Notes: generated by a model not told the origin, from the letters alone. DNA of 27,802 nucleotides from JAJYSO01 sp964451785 (GCA_964451785.1 CAYVJG010000036.1:1-27802); one strand, 5' to 3'; shown: positions 1-8,505, counted from the first letter of the stretch. Program-made: numbers and translations.

Positions 1-56
1 CTATGGCTATGCCTGTGCTTTTTGCCTTGACCTTTGAAATTTTAACGACAAAATAG

Positions 57-85
57 TTAGTCTATTTTAAAAATCGTTTCCGTAT
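57..85 (-). repeat. Interspersed 29-bp repeat, copy 1 (inside the bioB 3' end)
   Basis: Read on the minus strand this starts ATACGGAAACG and ends ATAGACTAA. It differs at one position of 29 from the copy at 18745-18773, and its first 20 bases differ at one position from the copy at 27783-27802. Here it lies in frame in bioB and provides the stop codon. No inverted partner arm is visible in the 56 bases to its left, but AAAATAG (50-56) and CTATTTT (62-68) can form a 7-bp hairpin with a 5-nt loop across the stop codon. Confidence 0.8.
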
Positions 86-1166
86 TAGAGCGTTTTTGCT
101 TAGCCTCTAAGTTGCGTTTTATCTTGTGATTAGGTCTACTCCATTTAGGTTTTTCTCCTAAAGATTCATAGTGCGAATCTTCTGCTTCCACCGTTTTGGG
201 TTGCGGATGTTTAGCAAAAGGTCGTTGTGGGTTTAATCCTAAAGTTTTAAACATTTCCATATCGGCTTTAATATCCGGATTAGGCGTAGTCAGCAATTTA
301 TCACCAGCAAAAATTGAGTTGGCACCTGCAAAAAAGCACAAGGCCTGCCCTTCTCTACTCATACTTGAGCGCCCTGCTGAAAGACGCACTTGGGTTTGCG
401 GTAATAAAATACGTGCTGTAGCTACCATTCTGACCATTTCCCAAATCGATACCGGTTCTTGTTTTTCCAAAGGCGTGCCTTCTACCGGCACTAAGGCATT
501 GATGGGCACAGATTCTGGTTGTGGCGTTAACGCAGCTAAAGTTAACAACATATCTGCACGATCTTCTATGCGTTCTCCCATCCCTATAATTCCACCACTA
601 CACACCGTAACATTTGATTGACGCACATTAGCAATGGTCTCTAGTCGATCTGCATAGCCACGGGTTGAAATCACTTCTTTGTAATAATCTTCAGATGAAT
701 CTAAATTGTGGTTATAGGCATAAAGTCCAGCTTCAGACAGGCGCATGGCTTGATTTTTGGTCAACATCCCTAAGGTACAGCAGACTTCCATATCTAATTT
801 ATTTAGGCTGCGCACCATTTCTAATACTTGATTAAATTCAGGACCATCTTTAACATTGCGCCAAGCCGCTCCCATACAAATTCGTGAACTTCCGGCAGCT
901 TTGGCACGCAAGGCTTGTGCTTTAACTTGATTGACACTCATTAATCCTTCAGCTTCTACATCGGTGTGGTAACGCGCGGCTTGTGGGCAATAGCCACAGT
1001 CTTCGGGACATCCTCCTGTTTTAACCGAAATTAATGTAGAAACCTGTACGGTGTTAGGGTCGTGATATTGACGATGAATAGTTGCAGCTTCATACAATAA
1101 TTCCATTAAGGGTTTTTGATATAAAGCCACCACTTCATCGCGTGTCCAATTTTTCTTTTCCTTCAT
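57..1166 (-). CDS. bioB: Biotin synthase BioB (radical SAM)
   Basis: BioB inserts sulfur into dethiobiotin to make biotin, the last step of the pathway, in the cytoplasm. The radical-SAM CxxxCxxC motif is at C53, C57 and C60. The ligands of the second [2Fe-2S] cluster are visible as C97, C129, C189 and R261, in the order and almost the numbering of E. coli BioB. The protein has 369 residues against 346 in E. coli; the excess is a basic C-terminal tail. The last nine residues (N361-D369) and the stop codon are encoded by a copy of the 29-bp interspersed repeat described separately, so the tail end was probably acquired when the repeat landed there. The start lies 20 bp after the stop of the TonB-receptor gene on the same strand, suggesting co-transcription. 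No other bio gene is in the window. Confidence 0.96.
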   Translation of the reverse strand: MKEKKNWTRDEVVALYQKPLMELLYEAATIHRQYHDPNTVQVSTLISVKTGGCPEDCGYCPQAARYHTDVEAEGLMSVNQVKAQALRAKAAGSSRICMGAAWRNVKDGPEFNQVLEMVRSLNKLDMEVCCTLGMLTKNQAMRLSEAGLYAYNHNLDSSEDYYKEVISTRGYADRLETIANVRQSNVTVCSGGIIGMGERIEDRADMLLTLAALTPQPESVPINALVPVEGTPLEKQEPVSIWEMVRMVATARILLPQTQVRLSAGRSSMSREGQALCFFAGANSIFAGDKLLTTPNPDIKADMEMFKTLGLNPQRPFAKHPQPKTVEAEDSHYESLGEKPKWSRPNHKIKRNLEAKQKRSNTETIFKID

Positions 1167-1186
1167 AGTTATTAGAAATTAAGTGA

Positions 1187-3070
1187 TTACAAATTTTTCA
1201 AATGATAACGCAATCCGATGCTAAACCATCTTGTCGGCATAGGTACGGCACCAGCTTCACTATACTGCGCATCAAACAGATTGGTTACAGCGGCATAGAT
1301 AGTTGCGGCATTCCATTGGTAATTCAAACGGACATCTGCCACATCATAACCCGAAGCCAATTCGCGTTGTAACCAACGATTTTTAAAATAAATCGAAAAA
1401 TCTTGGTAACTGTAATGAATACCAGCTATAAACTGATGTTTTAAAGAAGATAATACATATTTAGACTGCATATCTGTCGATGCACTTACCGATGGATCGA
1501 GGTAATTATAGCTGAGTTGATAGCCAAAGCCTTGTTCTGGTGTGAGCTGAAAATCTTGTTGTACACGCGCATACAAACCGTACACTTTATTTTCACCAAA
1601 GTTAACGGGGGAATAAGGTTGAGAAGCATCGGTGCGCGTCCAATCGATAAAATCAGAAATAGTACGGTAAAAATAGCCAGCTTTCACACGTAATCCAGCT
1701 TTGTTATACTGCACACTGGCAGCATAATTCCATGCATCTTCGGGTTGTAAATCAGAATTACCCACATTTCCCGGACGTTGATCTAAATATAAATCAGTAA
1801 ATGAAGGAATGCGTTGTGCTGAACCGGCACTAGCCGCAATAGTCCAATGTGCATTGAGCAAGTAAGCCAAATCTATTCCGGGGTAAACTTGCCAGCCATA
1901 ATCCGTATTATAATTGGCGTAAACCCCAACTGTTCCTTTGATTTTTTCACCAATTCCGCTGCGCAACTCTAAATAAGCACCGTGATTATCACGCTTGTGT
2001 TGACCTATATTTGAGCTATTTATTTTTTCTAATCGCGATTCCCATCCCAATCCAATTGTTCCAAAATCGGTTTCTAAACTCGTGTTGAGTTCGAGCATCA
2101 AAGCATTAGTGTAATGCAGCGATCTGCCTTTGCTTAAATCATCACCAAAAAAGCGGTAATCATCTTCGCCATAACGATCACTGATGCGTGGAGACAGCGT
2201 AAAATTACCCCAACGGTGTTTAGAAGATAAGCTAAATACAGAAGATTCTACAAATTCTTTAGATTCGCGATCACCAGGAGCCGCATAAAATCCATTCGCT
2301 CCAAAGAAACTACGCGCATATCCCGCCATGGCTTGAATGCTGTGGTTGTAGTTAAAATCGTAATTCCCATTATAAAATAATCGCGTATTTTCAGCGGCTG
2401 AATTATAGCGTTGCCCGTTGTAATTGTTATAGCTTACGGCTAACAATTGATTTTGTTTTTTTGTACCATAATTAGCGGTAACTTCCACTCCGCCTCCGCC
2501 GTAAATTCCAGAACCATCGCCTTCAGCTTTACCCTTAAATGAGCTACCTCCGTGAACATCAGCAGTGATAAACGAATGATTTTCTTTTTTAGTTACAATA
2601 TTAATGGCTCCTGTAAGTGCGTTGATACCATAAATACGCGCAGCAGCACCTCGCAACACTTCAATGTGATCAACAGCACTCAAAGGCACGGGAATATTCA
2701 TCATATTATGCGCTGTTTGTGCATCTATTAGCTTTACCCCATTGAGTAAGACAATAGTTTGCTCTGACGTTCCGCCATCAATACTCACATCAGCTTGCGT
2801 TCCGAATGGCCCACGTTGCTGAATATCAACACCGCTGACAAATGACAACACTTCATTGAGTGATTTTACAGGCATTTTTGTGATTTCTTCTTGTGTAATC
2901 ACCTGAATATCACGCGTGGCCTCACTAAAAGGAATAGCTAAACGGTTGCCTTGAATAATCACTTCTTCTAAACCGTAATTAGGCTGAATTGTTGAATCAT
3001 TCACCTGGGGCTGTTGAGCCAACATCACTGTAGAAGCCATTAGGCTCAATGTTGTAAAAATCTTTTTCAT
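1187..3070 (-). CDS. TonB-dependent outer-membrane receptor
   Basis: This is a 627-residue outer-membrane receptor that takes up a scarce ligand using TonB/ExbBD energy. It has a Sec signal peptide (about residues 1-18, ending in MLAQ), then directly a plug domain (about 35-160) with a TonB-box-like EEVIIQG stretch and the typical plug ending in VLRGAAARIYG...GAINIVTKK, then a 22-strand-type barrel ending in an aromatic-rich strand. It lacks the N-terminal carboxypeptidase-like domain and the SusD partner of glycan systems, and looks more like the compact BtuB/CirA type for cofactors or siderophores. No cobalamin riboswitch fits in the 83-bp upstream gap. bioB follows after 20 bp and a MocR-type regulator diverges, so the ligand may be a vitamin or precursor; that is inference from context only. 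Confidence 0.9.
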   Translation of the reverse strand: MKKIFTTLSLMASTVMLAQQPQVNDSTIQPNYGLEEVIIQGNRLAIPFSEATRDIQVITQEEITKMPVKSLNEVLSFVSGVDIQQRGPFGTQADVSIDGGTSEQTIVLLNGVKLIDAQTAHNMMNIPVPLSAVDHIEVLRGAAARIYGINALTGAINIVTKKENHSFITADVHGGSSFKGKAEGDGSGIYGGGGVEVTANYGTKKQNQLLAVSYNNYNGQRYNSAAENTRLFYNGNYDFNYNHSIQAMAGYARSFFGANGFYAAPGDRESKEFVESSVFSLSSKHRWGNFTLSPRISDRYGEDDYRFFGDDLSKGRSLHYTNALMLELNTSLETDFGTIGLGWESRLEKINSSNIGQHKRDNHGAYLELRSGIGEKIKGTVGVYANYNTDYGWQVYPGIDLAYLLNAHWTIAASAGSAQRIPSFTDLYLDQRPGNVGNSDLQPEDAWNYAASVQYNKAGLRVKAGYFYRTISDFIDWTRTDASQPYSPVNFGENKVYGLYARVQQDFQLTPEQGFGYQLSYNYLDPSVSASTDMQSKYVLSSLKHQFIAGIHYSYQDFSIYFKNRWLQRELASGYDVADVRLNYQWNAATIYAAVTNLFDAQYSEAGAVPMPTRWFSIGLRYHLKNL

Positions 3071-3153
3071 CTTTAATTCTTGTGCAATTTTTAATTATCG
3101 GAGGGCAAATATTGAAGTTTAAGTCTTATTTTTGGTAGTCCAGTTTTAAAACA
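3071..3153. promoter_or_regulatory. Divergent promoter region, TonB receptor/bioB versus MocR-type regulator
   Basis: The 83-bp gap between divergent start codons must hold both promoters. On the plus strand TATTTTTG (3127-3134) fits the Bacteroidota -7 consensus TAnnTTTG and implies a leader of only about 15 nt for the regulator. On the minus strand AATATTTG (3106-3113) is a weaker -7 candidate for the receptor. No convincing -33 TTG was found at the right distance for either. MocR-type regulators commonly act on such a divergent gap, but no clear operator repeat was recognised. Confidence 0.4.
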
Positions 3154-4632
3154 ATGAATAGTCCGGTAAAAATCAATTTTTCGTCTTTTATAAAAATCGA
3201 TCGCCAGCATCAGGATCCGATTTACTTACAGATAGTCTATCAATTCATTAATGCCGTGCGCCAGCATTTATTAGAACACGATGACCAACTACCCGGCAGT
3301 CGCCTTATTGCAAAAGATTTGCAGGTACATCGCAAAACGCTTATCGCGGCCTTTGACGAGCTGCAACAACAAGGCTGGCTACTCACCCAACCCAGTGTGG
3401 GTACTTTTGTACAAAATCCCGAGCTAAATGTCAGCAGTCATAAAACTATTCAGCCGCCGCAACATGCTCCATTTAATTTTAGACGAAATTTTGTATTAGA
3501 TCTTCCAGAAAAAGGTCTTAAAACATCACATTATTTTACCGAAGGTACGCCTGATCATCGCTTGATTAAAGTAGAAGAATTAACGCGTACTTATGCTGCT
3601 GTCTTAAAGCGTAAAATCGATAAAAATCAGTCAGAAACCAGCCAAAAAGCTGCTGATTTCTTTCAAAACCAACTGAGCTATTACCTCAATTTAACGCGGC
3701 GCATTCGCATTTCACGTCACCATTTACTGGCAGTAGCTCAACATGAACATCTGTTTTTAATTTTAGCTCAACTATTACTCAAAACAGGCGATGTTGTTTT
3801 AGTAGGTGCGCAGAGTTATTACCGTGCTAATATGATTTTTAATCAGGCTGGGGTGCAGCTTAAAACCATTCCTGTTGATGATGAAGGTTTATGTATTGAA
3901 CAGATTAAGCAAGGATTTAAGCCCGGTGAAATCAGGTGTATTTACCTCAATTCAAGAGCGCAATATCCCACCACGGTCATTTTATCTGACAAGCGGCGTA
4001 GGGAACTGCTGAGCCTAGCGCAACACTATCGCTTTTTAATTATTGAAGATGATAGCGACTATGAATTTAGGTTATCTAGACAACAGCCTAGCTCACTTTT
4101 TCGACAAGATGGTGGGCAACAAGTAATTTACATTAGTGCTTTCGGTCGTTATCTTCCTATAGGGTTTCAACGGTATTTTATGTTAGGCCCTGAAGATTTT
4201 ATCAATGAAGCTAAAAAGTATCTCAATTTTTATGGCAAACCAGATTCTATGATTAATAAATCCTTGGGAGAACTCATTCATCAAGGAGATATACATCGAT
4301 ATAGGCGCAAAAATCAGCAGCTCATCACCGATCGCAGTGAGTTATTTGCAGCTGCTTTATCCCATATTTTTAAAACCGAAATTTCGTTTTCAATTCCTAT
4401 CGCCGGATTGGCGTTTTGGGTGATTTTTAAAGCTTCTTTTTCTTTAATACATTTACAAAAAATAGCTCATGACCTAGGATTAATTATTCCTTCAAGTTGT
4501 CTCTATCAAGATAAAAACACAACAGCTTTGCGCTTGGGATTCGCTCACCTCAATAAAGAAGAAATGATTGACAATCTCCAATTATTACATTGTGCTTACG
4601 ACACATTACAAAAATCACATTTAACTGAATGA
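3154..4632 (+). CDS. GntR/MocR-type transcriptional regulator with degenerate aminotransferase domain
   Basis: The 492-residue protein has the MocR/GabR layout: an N-terminal GntR winged helix (about 18-86, with DPIYLQIVYQF and the SVGTFV wing) followed by a fold-type-I aminotransferase-like domain (about 125-480). It probably controls the divergent TonB receptor-bioB pair. The PLP pocket looks broken. Where MocR proteins have the Schiff-base lysine (TFSK motif, K312 in GabR), this protein has AFGR with R332. The tyrosine equivalent to GabR Y281 is S301, at the same 31-residue spacing. The phosphate-binding arginine position (GabR R319) is Q339. The usual TPSHQ-P-TG and TSG-QQAL segments are also altered (NSRAQYPTT, VAQHEHL). 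GabR numbers are from memory. The frame is intact over full length, so it is a diverged gene, not a pseudogene. It may sense a ligand other than PLP. Confidence 0.88.
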   Translation: MNSPVKINFSSFIKIDRQHQDPIYLQIVYQFINAVRQHLLEHDDQLPGSRLIAKDLQVHRKTLIAAFDELQQQGWLLTQPSVGTFVQNPELNVSSHKTIQPPQHAPFNFRRNFVLDLPEKGLKTSHYFTEGTPDHRLIKVEELTRTYAAVLKRKIDKNQSETSQKAADFFQNQLSYYLNLTRRIRISRHHLLAVAQHEHLFLILAQLLLKTGDVVLVGAQSYYRANMIFNQAGVQLKTIPVDDEGLCIEQIKQGFKPGEIRCIYLNSRAQYPTTVILSDKRRRELLSLAQHYRFLIIEDDSDYEFRLSRQQPSSLFRQDGGQQVIYISAFGRYLPIGFQRYFMLGPEDFINEAKKYLNFYGKPDSMINKSLGELIHQGDIHRYRRKNQQLITDRSELFAAALSHIFKTEISFSIPIAGLAFWVIFKASFSLIHLQKIAHDLGLIIPSSCLYQDKNTTALRLGFAHLNKEEMIDNLQLLHCAYDTLQKSHLTE

Positions 4633-4763
4633 CAGACATTTTAACTAAGTAAACAAAACTATTAGTTTAACTATTAAACCGCAATAGTATCGCCCATCTT
4701 CTACGCTATCAAATGCGTTTAACCTGTTCTGTTTAGTCAATTTTTTATTCCATTGAAAGCCTC

Positions 4764-4771
4764 TATCTTTG
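4764..4771 (+). promoter_or_regulatory. Promoter -7 element upstream of the YeeE/YedE pair
   Basis: TATCTTTG followed by C matches the Bacteroidota -7 consensus TAnnTTTG exactly. It lies 54 nt before the ATG of the first transporter gene, in the 193-bp gap after the regulator, so the transporter pair probably has its own promoter. A TTG-type -33 element at the expected spacing is not clear. Confidence 0.5.
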
Positions 4772-4825
4772 CGTAAATTTATTTGCATAACTAAGAATGT
4801 ATAACTCAATAAAACAATTGTATCT

Positions 4826-5383
4826 ATGGATTGGCTCTCATCAACTTGGCCGTGGTATGTCAGTGGTCCACTGATTGCTTTAGTCATGTTTACTTTGCTA
4901 TATTTAGGAAAAGGATTCGGATTTTCATCTAACCTGCGTACGCTGTGTAGTCTCGGTGGCGGTGGAAAATTTGCCGAGTTTTTTAGAATAGACTGGAAAA
5001 AGCAAGGTTGGAATTTAATTTTTCTCATCGGTAGTGTCATCGGCGGATTTTTGGCGGCGCGTTTTATCCCTACAAAAGTTGTTCATATCAATCCCACTGT
5101 TGCTAATGAACTGTCTACTGATTACGGAATCACCAGCGCTAATCAAGCCTATTTACCCACCGAACTTTACACTACAGAGAGTTTATCCAATCCTTATATT
5201 CTCGTTATTTTAATTATCGCCGGAGCTTTAGTGGGCTTTGGCGCGCGTTATGCTGGAGGGTGTACCTCAGGGCATGCCATTTCAGGACTAAGTAACCTAC
5301 AGCTTCCATCATTGGTGGCAGTTATCGGCTTTTTTGTCGGTGGTTTGCTGATGGTTCATTTTTTATTTCCTTTGATCTTTTAA
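4826..5383 (+). CDS. YeeE/YedE family half-transporter, first subunit
   Basis: A 185-residue inner-membrane protein with hydrophobic segments at about 13-27, 64-80, 124-142 and 160-180. It carries the family signature GGCTSGHAISG with C146. In the thiosulfate transporter YeeE/TsuA, conserved cysteines in such motifs pass the thiosulfate ion through the membrane (known for the family). Here the usual single long protein is split in two, this half plus the gene starting 9 bp downstream, a common arrangement in Bacteroidota. A second cysteine is at C41 in a predicted loop. The likely cargo is a reduced sulfur species such as thiosulfate, but that is inferred from the family; no sulfurtransferase or TusA-like gene is adjacent. 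Confidence 0.85.
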   Translation: MDWLSSTWPWYVSGPLIALVMFTLLYLGKGFGFSSNLRTLCSLGGGGKFAEFFRIDWKKQGWNLIFLIGSVIGGFLAARFIPTKVVHINPTVANELSTDYGITSANQAYLPTELYTTESLSNPYILVILIIAGALVGFGARYAGGCTSGHAISGLSNLQLPSLVAVIGFFVGGLLMVHFLFPLIF

Positions 5384-5392
5384 ACTTCTTTT

Positions 5393-5806
5393 ATGCGTCA
5401 TCTAGCTTATCTTTTTACTGGTATTTTTTTTGGTATTTTAATGTACAAATCGGAAGCTGCTTCGTGGTTTAGAATTTATGAAATGTTTGAATTCGGTTCA
5501 TTTCACATGTACGGCATCATTGGCAGTGCTGTTGTTTTAGGAATTATTGGGGTACAATTGATTAAACGCAAGCAACTCAAAACTATTAATCATCAAGAAA
5601 TAAGTTTACAACCCAAAGCAAAAACCTATTTTCGTTATGCTGCTGGCGGCTTACTCTTTGGATTAGGTTGGGCCCTCGCTGGCGCTTGTCCTGGGCCAAT
5701 GTTTGTCATGCTCGGCGCTGGGTATCCTGCGTTTTTAGTAATTATTTTTGGTGCCCTGTTAGGCACTTTTGTTTATGGCCTTTTGCGTAAGCACTTACCG
5801 CATTAA
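5393..5806 (+). CDS. YeeE/YedE family half-transporter, second subunit (DUF6691-like)
   Basis: A 137-residue membrane protein with four hydrophobic segments (about 5-19, 38-57, 82-97 and 109-131). Two segments typical of this half are visible: the WFRIYEMFEFGSFHMYGIIGSA stretch (residues 25-46) and GWALAGACPGP with C99, the second family cysteine motif. It begins 9 bp after the first subunit and almost certainly shares its transcript and complex. It ends 2 bp before the stop of the convergent Omp85 gene, with no terminator between them, so the two transcripts probably overlap. Confidence 0.86.
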   Translation: MRHLAYLFTGIFFGILMYKSEAASWFRIYEMFEFGSFHMYGIIGSAVVLGIIGVQLIKRKQLKTINHQEISLQPKAKTYFRYAAGGLLFGLGWALAGACPGPMFVMLGAGYPAFLVIIFGALLGTFVYGLLRKHLPH

Positions 5807-5808
5807 GC

Positions 5809-7689
5809 CTATTCATAAATCACTGGATGTGGCTCATTCATTTGAAAACTTTGGAAACCAAAATCCTCAGTCCTAACACTATTGGTGTCCCATATACTAT
5901 TGCCTACCCCAGGCATTGAAGGATAATAGGACAAGGAGATTTGAAAAGAATCAAATACTAAATAATCATTGCGAATAATAAACCCTACCCCAAAAGCACT
6001 GTATAATTTATTAGTATTATAACTCATGCTATCTCCCGTTAAATAACCTACACTAATATTTAAAAAAGGATTTAACCGGAAACCAATAACATTCCACGGT
6101 GAATAAAATTGTGTTTGTAAATTCAAGACATACTTATGCGTGCCAGTAGCTGAGCCATCAAAACCAGTTATACTACCGGTATTGTAATCGATATAATCGC
6201 GTTTAGATTCATAATCGACATAACGATAACTATTCACACCGCGGTAATATGGGGTTTCGTTTAAGCTCAATCGATCTAATAATGAGTTTTGTCGATTAAA
6301 ACCTAATACAATTTGAGGTTTTACAAATTGACGCATCTTCCAACCTTCAGCAAGCTGGAGTAAAGGACTAAAATAATTGAGCTTAAACGACAGTGTTGTT
6401 TCTTCTAAGTCTCCTCTATCAAAAAAAGTTCCTGCCTCAAAATTAGCACTGACAAAGCCCCAATTAAAATATTTCCCTTTTGATGCGCGTAGGCCTAAGT
6501 ACAGGCGATCGTGCTGGTGTTTATGCTGTACTCCCGCCGTAAGTGCATACAAAGACCCTATAGGTACATCTTCAATTTCGCCGTCTCTAAAAATATAGCG
6601 ATCGCGTTTAAAGCGCATTCTACTCAGCCCTACACTGGTTAAATAAAAATTTTCATTACTAAAATACCCCGTACTGTCATGCTGTAAATCGAATTGCTGA
6701 TTGTAATTTAAAAAATAACTTCGTGCACTAAACACTAAGTTTGTCACTGCTGATGCTTGTTGTTTAAGCGGGATAGCGTAGGCTCCCCAAAAATCATAGT
6801 AATTATAGTCAAGGGCTAACGTATCGATTTGAATTGGTCGTTCCAAGGAACGATTTTGTATAAAAACTCCTCCTGCCCAGCGCGTTAGAGGCGAATAGAA
6901 TGTGCGTTGAATAGAGATGTATTTATCATTATACCCGTCAAAATCAAAGGCGTATTTTCCGGTGACATCTATAAACGTATTTTTAAAATTAGGAATGTGG
7001 TAAATTGATGAAAATCCACTTTCGCCATCGGCAAATCGCTTAGAATAATCGAGATCAACACGATGCCCGGTTCCTATAAAATTGCGATCTTGTAAACCAA
7101 TTCTCATTTTATTACCCGAAAAACTCGCATCGGGAATCAAACTCCAGCTATCCAATACTTTAACGACTAAATCAACCGAATCCTTAGTTCCCTTAACTGC
7201 TTGTGGCACAATTTTAACACGTCTAATATAGGCCTGCTGGCGTAACAAACGCGCTGTTTCACGAATGCGCAGACTATCTAAACCCTCGCCTAGCTTAAAC
7301 AAAAAGAACTTTTTGATAGCCATGCGTTGTGAGCGCACATGCAGAGCATTTCCCCACTTTTCATACCAATATTCAGGCTGCTGTAATGTGTTGTTTAAAG
7401 AATATCCAAATGGATCATAAGCTTTAATACTTATTTTGCGAATAACCTTTCCATTATAAGTTGAATAATCAATTGTATCTCTAGTCGGAGCTTTATAAGC
7501 CGGATTAGGACGGCTAAAAATCCATTTATGCAACACTTTCGTCACTTTAGACTGCTCTGAATACTGTTGGATTTTATCATAAATCGAGGTAGAATCGCGC
7601 GTTGTTGTATCCTGATTAACGGTGTGATCTTGCCCAAATAGCACACTGCCAGTGCACATAAAAACAATAAACCACACTTTTTTAAACAT
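5809..7689 (-). CDS. Omp85-superfamily outer-membrane protein with a single POTRA-like domain
   Basis: A 626-residue secreted protein: signal peptide about 1-19 (ending in VLFGQ), a low-complexity linker, then one POTRA-like region (about 80-185) containing VIRKISIKAYDPFG and RETARLLRQQAYIRRVKI, and a long C-terminal region (about 190-626) of alternating, aromatic-rich strands like a BamA/TamA-type barrel. BamA has five POTRA domains and TamA three, so this is a minimal-POTRA member and not the essential BamA. Its role may be insertion or secretion of envelope components, but no substrate gene is adjacent. It is monocistronic, with a 121-bp gap to the next upstream gene. A clear TAnnTTTG promoter was not found in that gap. 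Confidence 0.75.
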   Translation of the reverse strand: MFKKVWFIVFMCTGSVLFGQDHTVNQDTTTRDSTSIYDKIQQYSEQSKVTKVLHKWIFSRPNPAYKAPTRDTIDYSTYNGKVIRKISIKAYDPFGYSLNNTLQQPEYWYEKWGNALHVRSQRMAIKKFFLFKLGEGLDSLRIRETARLLRQQAYIRRVKIVPQAVKGTKDSVDLVVKVLDSWSLIPDASFSGNKMRIGLQDRNFIGTGHRVDLDYSKRFADGESGFSSIYHIPNFKNTFIDVTGKYAFDFDGYNDKYISIQRTFYSPLTRWAGGVFIQNRSLERPIQIDTLALDYNYYDFWGAYAIPLKQQASAVTNLVFSARSYFLNYNQQFDLQHDSTGYFSNENFYLTSVGLSRMRFKRDRYIFRDGEIEDVPIGSLYALTAGVQHKHQHDRLYLGLRASKGKYFNWGFVSANFEAGTFFDRGDLEETTLSFKLNYFSPLLQLAEGWKMRQFVKPQIVLGFNRQNSLLDRLSLNETPYYRGVNSYRYVDYESKRDYIDYNTGSITGFDGSATGTHKYVLNLQTQFYSPWNVIGFRLNPFLNISVGYLTGDSMSYNTNKLYSAFGVGFIIRNDYLVFDSFQISLSYYPSMPGVGNSIWDTNSVRTEDFGFQSFQMNEPHPVIYE

Positions 7690-7810
7690 ATATTGATTGA
7701 TAAAATCTAGACGTAAAAATAGATAAGATATACTATTGAACGTAGCTAAAACAGGTATATTTCATAAATTCTACGTCATTGCCTTATCACGGCCTCCAGC
7801 AATTGTGATT

Positions 7811-8461
7811 TTAGTGCGATTTAAACCAGCCTGTTATACTTAATCGTTCAGATGTTAAAACGGGTTTCACTTCGTGTTCTAGCACTTGACTTTCAAAGAT
7901 CACGGTTCGCCCGGGAAAAGGATAAACCACTTTTTCTACTTCTTCCCCATTTTCTTGTGGATACAATACGAGTTCTCCCCCATTTTCTTTAGCCCAATCT
8001 TCATCGTTAAGGTAGCACACAAAAGAGAGCTTACGGCGGTCATCAGCTTGAAACATATCTAAATGCCTCTTATAAAAAGTACCTTCTTTATAAACTGCAT
8101 AGTGAAATTCACGCTGTTGAATACCCATAAAACAAGTGCGGTTGAGATAATCAATCCAATCGTCTATTCTGGTAAAAAACACCTTCTCAGCCTCTTGTCG
8201 TCTGTCATCAGCTAACCAGTGAATGACATCGCCTCGGACATCTTTCTTAATTATTTCATGAGTATGATTACCTATAGCGGCTTTCTTAAAGGCTGACGCC
8301 TCAAATTTAGCCCATAAGCATTGGCGGAGATTATTAATTTCTCCTGTAGTAAAGAAGTTGTCAGCTATGCTATACTTCTTATCGAGTAAATCTGATATGA
8401 TGCGTTCATATATCGGATTTTCATCAGTTTGCGTAACATCAAAGAGGTGATTCGTCTTCAT
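7811..8461 (-). CDS. 2-oxoglutarate/Fe(II)-dependent dioxygenase (prolyl-4-hydroxylase-like)
   Basis: A 216-residue cytoplasmic protein with the complete facial triad of 2OG/Fe(II) oxygenases: H133 and D135 (YKRHLDMF), distal H196 (LEHEV), and R206 (SERLSITGWF), which should hold the 2-oxoglutarate carboxylate. The strand FVCYLNDEDW...GGELVLY is typical of the SM-20/P4Hc/EGL-9 group. The substrate could be a protein residue or a small molecule; neighbours give no hint. An N-terminal helical segment (about 1-60) precedes the jelly roll. The gene appears to be transcribed alone from a promoter-like site at 8506-8513. Confidence 0.82.
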   Translation of the reverse strand: MKTNHLFDVTQTDENPIYERIISDLLDKKYSIADNFFTTGEINNLRQCLWAKFEASAFKKAAIGNHTHEIIKKDVRGDVIHWLADDRRQEAEKVFFTRIDDWIDYLNRTCFMGIQQREFHYAVYKEGTFYKRHLDMFQADDRRKLSFVCYLNDEDWAKENGGELVLYPQENGEEVEKVVYPFPGRTVIFESQVLEHEVKPVLTSERLSITGWFKSH

Positions 8462-8505
8462 TTTACGGAATTATTTTGCGAGGTAACCAAAATCAATTCC
8501 TAACT

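Noticed and set aside
196..621. A 141-codon open frame antisense to bioB
   Set aside because: It lies wholly inside bioB, whose motifs are all intact, has no recognisable domain, and is a typical shadow frame.
3071..3153. Possible cobalamin or other riboswitch before the TonB receptor
   Set aside because: The gap between the divergent start codons is only 83 bp and contains no B12-box-like sequence.
4645..5040. A 131-codon minus-strand open frame overlapping the first YeeE/YedE gene
   Set aside because: It overlaps both the transporter promoter and its coding region, and its translation looks like no known protein.
7740..7785. Inverted repeat ACGTAG...CTACGT downstream of the dioxygenase gene
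   Set aside because: Only 6-bp arms with a loop of about 25 nt and no T-run; not distinguishable from chance as a terminator or operator.
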